Shown here: positions 61,677 through 64,000 of the stretch, piece by piece
Layout: every line of letters starts with the position of its first letter
Numbering within the stretch: the stretch's first letter is position 1
DNA from: Ktedonobacteria bacterium brp13
Lineage (GTDB): Bacteria; Chloroflexota; Ktedonobacteria; Ktedonobacterales; Ktedonobacteraceae
Direction: 5' to 3'
NCBI GenBank assembly: GCA_015099395.1
Contig: AP024096.1
Location: forward strand, 5,208,001-5,272,000
Length of the DNA: 64,000 nt
Position numbers and translations under genes: made by a program
Notes under the pieces: model-generated
What the model was told of the DNA's origin: nothing
Seen by the model: only the letters and a program-made list of their open reading frames with translations
Databases searched by the model: none

Positions 61677-64000
61677 TCACAATTCAAGAATACCAGTGGC
61701 ATGTGCGCGTGTAAGTGCCTGCAGGCGCGAGTTAACATTGAGTTTGCCATAGATATTGTTGAGATGCGTTTTGATGGTGCTCTCCGCAACGACGAGCGCT
61801 TGCGCGATCTGCTGATTGGAGTTCCCTTCTGCGATCAGCTTGAGCACCTCTAATTCACGCTCGCTCAACTGGCTGGCGACGATACCGGTCCGTTGTCCGC
61901 GTTTCTGCCAGGTGCCCCAATCGCGAGGAATGGCATTGTAACCGGAGCTTTGGAGGAGTCCATGCATATACTCCAATGTATGAGGCTGTACATCGCCAGT
62001 ATAGTGCTTCTGTTGCCGCCGATAGAGCTCTGCAATAAGGGAGATCAAGGATTGTCCTTCGTCTAGTAGCGTGCGACGATAATTACCACGTTGCGCTATG
62101 GTCAGCAGGGCCTCAAGAGCCTGCTTTGAGCGACGTGGATCATTCAACGCGTGATATGCTTGCGCCAGTACAATCAATATGCGTAGCTCACTGTCCCTGC
62201 GCTCCTGGGCTCGTACCTTGATCAGGAGTGGCTGCACATAACGGACCGCCTCCGCTGGTCGCTGTTGAGCCAGGGCAATCCTCGCATGAATGAGCAACCA
62301 GAGTTCACTCGCCAGTGATTGGTCCTTGCTTCTCTCGCTGTCGCCCTCCCTTAATACTGAGAGAGAATGGAGAGGATACATACGCTCACTCCACCGGACA
62401 GCCATCTCTACGCTCCCTTCCGCCAACCAGTAGCGTACACGTAACAAGGCGATCCGGGCTATATTCAGCGGATGCTCCCCCTGGCGTAAAGCCTCACTCT
62501 CGGCATTGTCCAGCAGGAGATGCGCCTGATCATGCTTGCCGTACAACCATGCGAGCTGAGCGGCCAGAATGTCTCCATCGGGGATGATATATGTATGAGG
62601 GTGCTCAGGAATAAGCTTCCTGGCGCTACAAAGTTGCTCCTCTGCCCGTTCAAGATCGTTCCATTCTAGATATATGCTCCCAAGACGAAAACGTGCCTGG
62701 ATCTGACTCCAGAGCATGCGCTCGCCAACTTCGTTGCTACACTCCTGATAACAGTTGCAGGCTTCTGATAGGCGACCCTGAAGCGCGAAGAGATCGCCCA
62801 GGTAGAGTGCGGAGGTAAGCAGTGCAGGAATCTGTTGATCATGCAGGCCAAGCTGGCGTCCCAACAGAAGTTCTTGAAACGCCTGGTGCGTATCCCCACA
62901 GAGCAAAAAAGCGGCTCCTCGATAAAGATGGATCACACCCTGTCCACGTATATCATGCGGTGTCAACGCAATAAAGCGCTGTGCGTACATAAGTGCTTGC
63001 TCACTATCACCCTGAAAGATTGCTTTATACGCAGCAAGGGATTGAAGTTCGCGCCTGGTCTGTACGTCTGGTGCTCCTCCGTGTGCACAGCACAATGCCT
63101 GCAACGCTACTTGATACCGCTCTTCATCTCCAGTCTGTACAGCATGGAGCGCGCTAAAATAAGCCACAACGGGATAGCGCTCTAACGCCAACGGTTTAAA
63201 GCTAGATGCTGACTGCTCATAGAGTTGCTCATGTAGCCGCAGCAGCCAGTTATCGATCAGTGCAGCGTATCCCTGCTGCCAGAATGTCCAGGCACTCTGT
63301 TCTATGAGCGCGGCAACCCGTTCCTGGTCAGCAGCTAATAACGCATGCTCGATCGCCTCAATTAGCATATCCTGTTGCTCATACCAGAGACTGGCTCGAC
63401 TGTGTAGCACCGGTACCATTGCAGGCTGCTGCTGCATGAGACGATAGCGTAGGAGATCCCTGAAGAGATGATGATAGCGGTACCACGTCCCCTGTTCGTC
63501 AGCGATTGAAAGAAAGAGATTCTGCTGATCCAACCATGCGAGCATGTAATCACCATCGCCCTGCGCTGTAACAGCATCGCACAGGCTGGCATTCATACGC
63601 TCAAGGATAGAGGTTGTCAGAAGAAACTGTTGGACGCGCTCAGAAAGCTGTCCCAGTACCTCTTCAGTCAAATAATGCAGCACAAGCCGATTCGTGCCGG
63701 CAAAGGATGCGATAAAACGCGCTATCTCACTCTTATCGGACTGCCCCTGTAACGAGAGCGCAGCCAGTTGTAGTCCAGCAATCCAACCCTCGGTATTCTG
63801 TTTAAGCGCAGCAATATCTTCGAGCGTGAGTGGCAGATGCATACCGTCGTGCAATAATTGGACCGTCTCATCTAACGAAAAACGGAGATCCTCGCCACGT
63901 AATTCAAATAGCCGACCCTCCGCACGCCAACGCGCCAGTGGTAAGACCGGATCAACACGGCTACTGATCACGACATGCACATGGGATGGCAGATGCGTAA
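61677..64000 (-). CDS. MalT-like LuxR-family transcriptional regulator, cut by the right window edge
   Basis: At least 773 residues are inside the window; the reading frame stays open to base 64000, so the N-terminal ATPase with its P-loop lies beyond the edge. Visible parts: LPSHVHVVISSRVDPVLPLAR-type sensor region (matching LLTRYDPPLPLARLR of the partner), TEGWIAGLQLAALSLQ, a long helical repeat region, and the C-terminal helix-turn-helix LSERELEVLKLIAEGNSNQQIAQALVV-like with TIKTHLNNIYGKL. It is a paralogue of the convergent regulator, similar in order but with many substitutions. The GTG at 63980 is only an internal in-frame codon. Confidence 0.93.
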   Translation of the reverse strand, partial: THLPSHVHVVISSRVDPVLPLARWRAEGRLFELRGEDLRFSLDETVQLLHDGMHLPLTLEDIAALKQNTEGWIAGLQLAALSLQGQSDKSEIARFIASFAGTNRLVLHYLTEEVLGQLSERVQQFLLTTSILERMNASLCDAVTAQGDGDYMLAWLDQQNLFLSIADEQGTWYRYHHLFRDLLRYRLMQQQPAMVPVLHSRASLWYEQQDMLIEAIEHALLAADQERVAALIEQSAWTFWQQGYAALIDNWLLRLHEQLYEQSASSFKPLALERYPVVAYFSALHAVQTGDEERYQVALQALCCAHGGAPDVQTRRELQSLAAYKAIFQGDSEQALMYAQRFIALTPHDIRGQGVIHLYRGAAFLLCGDTHQAFQELLLGRQLGLHDQQIPALLTSALYLGDLFALQGRLSEACNCYQECSNEVGERMLWSQIQARFRLGSIYLEWNDLERAEEQLCSARKLIPEHPHTYIIPDGDILAAQLAWLYGKHDQAHLLLDNAESEALRQGEHPLNIARIALLRVRYWLAEGSVEMAVRWSERMYPLHSLSVLREGDSERSKDQSLASELWLLIHARIALAQQRPAEAVRYVQPLLIKVRAQERRDSELRILIVLAQAYHALNDPRRSKQALEALLTIAQRGNYRRTLLDEGQSLISLIAELYRRQQKHYTGDVQPHTLEYMHGLLQSSGYNAIPRDWGTWQKRGQRTGIVASQLSERELEVLKLIAEGNSNQQIAQALVVAESTIKTHLNNIYGKLNVNSRLQALTRAHATGILEL

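Noticed and set aside
1..64000. CRISPR arrays, insertion sequences, prophage or integrated elements
   Set aside because: No spaced repeats of CRISPR type, no complete transposase or integrase, no attachment-site duplications beside the tRNA were seen.

Overview
The window reads as a stretch of ordinary chromosome from a filamentous, spore-forming-type Chloroflexota bacterium, most likely class Ktedonobacteria. The grounds are inference: two large MalT-like LuxR regulators side by side, moderate base composition, a Pho box of the Bacillus type, Rho with a short N-terminal domain, Yip1, CpXC and WD40 proteins, a long disordered NYN-domain protein, and no outer-membrane genes. No insertion sequence, prophage or CRISPR array was seen. 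Both edges are arbitrary; the last gene runs off the right edge.

Layout. 0.1-7.3 kb: a DHA2 drug exporter, then carbohydrate reserve and stress genes (glycogen debranching enzyme, trehalose-phosphatase, and convergent trehalose-6-phosphate synthase). 8.1-12.1 kb: an unknown membrane protein, enolase, and an alpha/beta hydrolase lacking the usual nucleophile. 12.2-18.3 kb: a Rad52/DdrA-like annealing protein behind a LexA-like operator, a WYL regulator divergent from an amino-acid permease, a protealysin-like M4 protease and XdhC. 18.5-27 kb: Lgt, then a co-directional run of SbcC/Rad50-like ATPase, NurA nuclease, CpXC protein, MogA/MoaB and a seven-bladed WD40 protein. 27-32.3 kb: phosphate-starvation locus with a Pho box, pstS-pstC-pstA, a small integrase-tail-like ORF, an internal promoter, pstB and a PhoB-like regulator.

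32.3-39.3 kb: HIT hydrolase, HxlR regulator divergent from an orphan ModC-like ATPase, a PH-like membrane protein, rho with a long structured leader, a SprT-like protein and an FtsB/DivIC-like protein. 39.4-39.7 kb: a strong candidate structured RNA, with its own promoter, a long rod-like fold and an intrinsic terminator, resembling 6S RNA. 40-49 kb: M20 peptidase, the 958-residue NYN protein, a CDP-alcohol phosphatidyltransferase, a PHP phosphoesterase, tRNA-Lys(CTT) and a disordered membrane-anchored protein. 49-56 kb: metallo-hydrolase coupled to UDP-glucose dehydrogenase, AcpS, Dtd, Yip1, ROK glucokinase and TlyA. 56-64 kb: a two-component pair with its own terminator and two convergent MalT-like regulators.

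The observations most worth following are the 6S-like RNA, the SbcC-NurA pair without Mre11 or HerA beside it, the SOS-like control of the annealing protein, the odd ORF inside the pst operon, and the rho leader. Promoters, hairpins and starts were found by eye; no alignment, folding program or database search was run.
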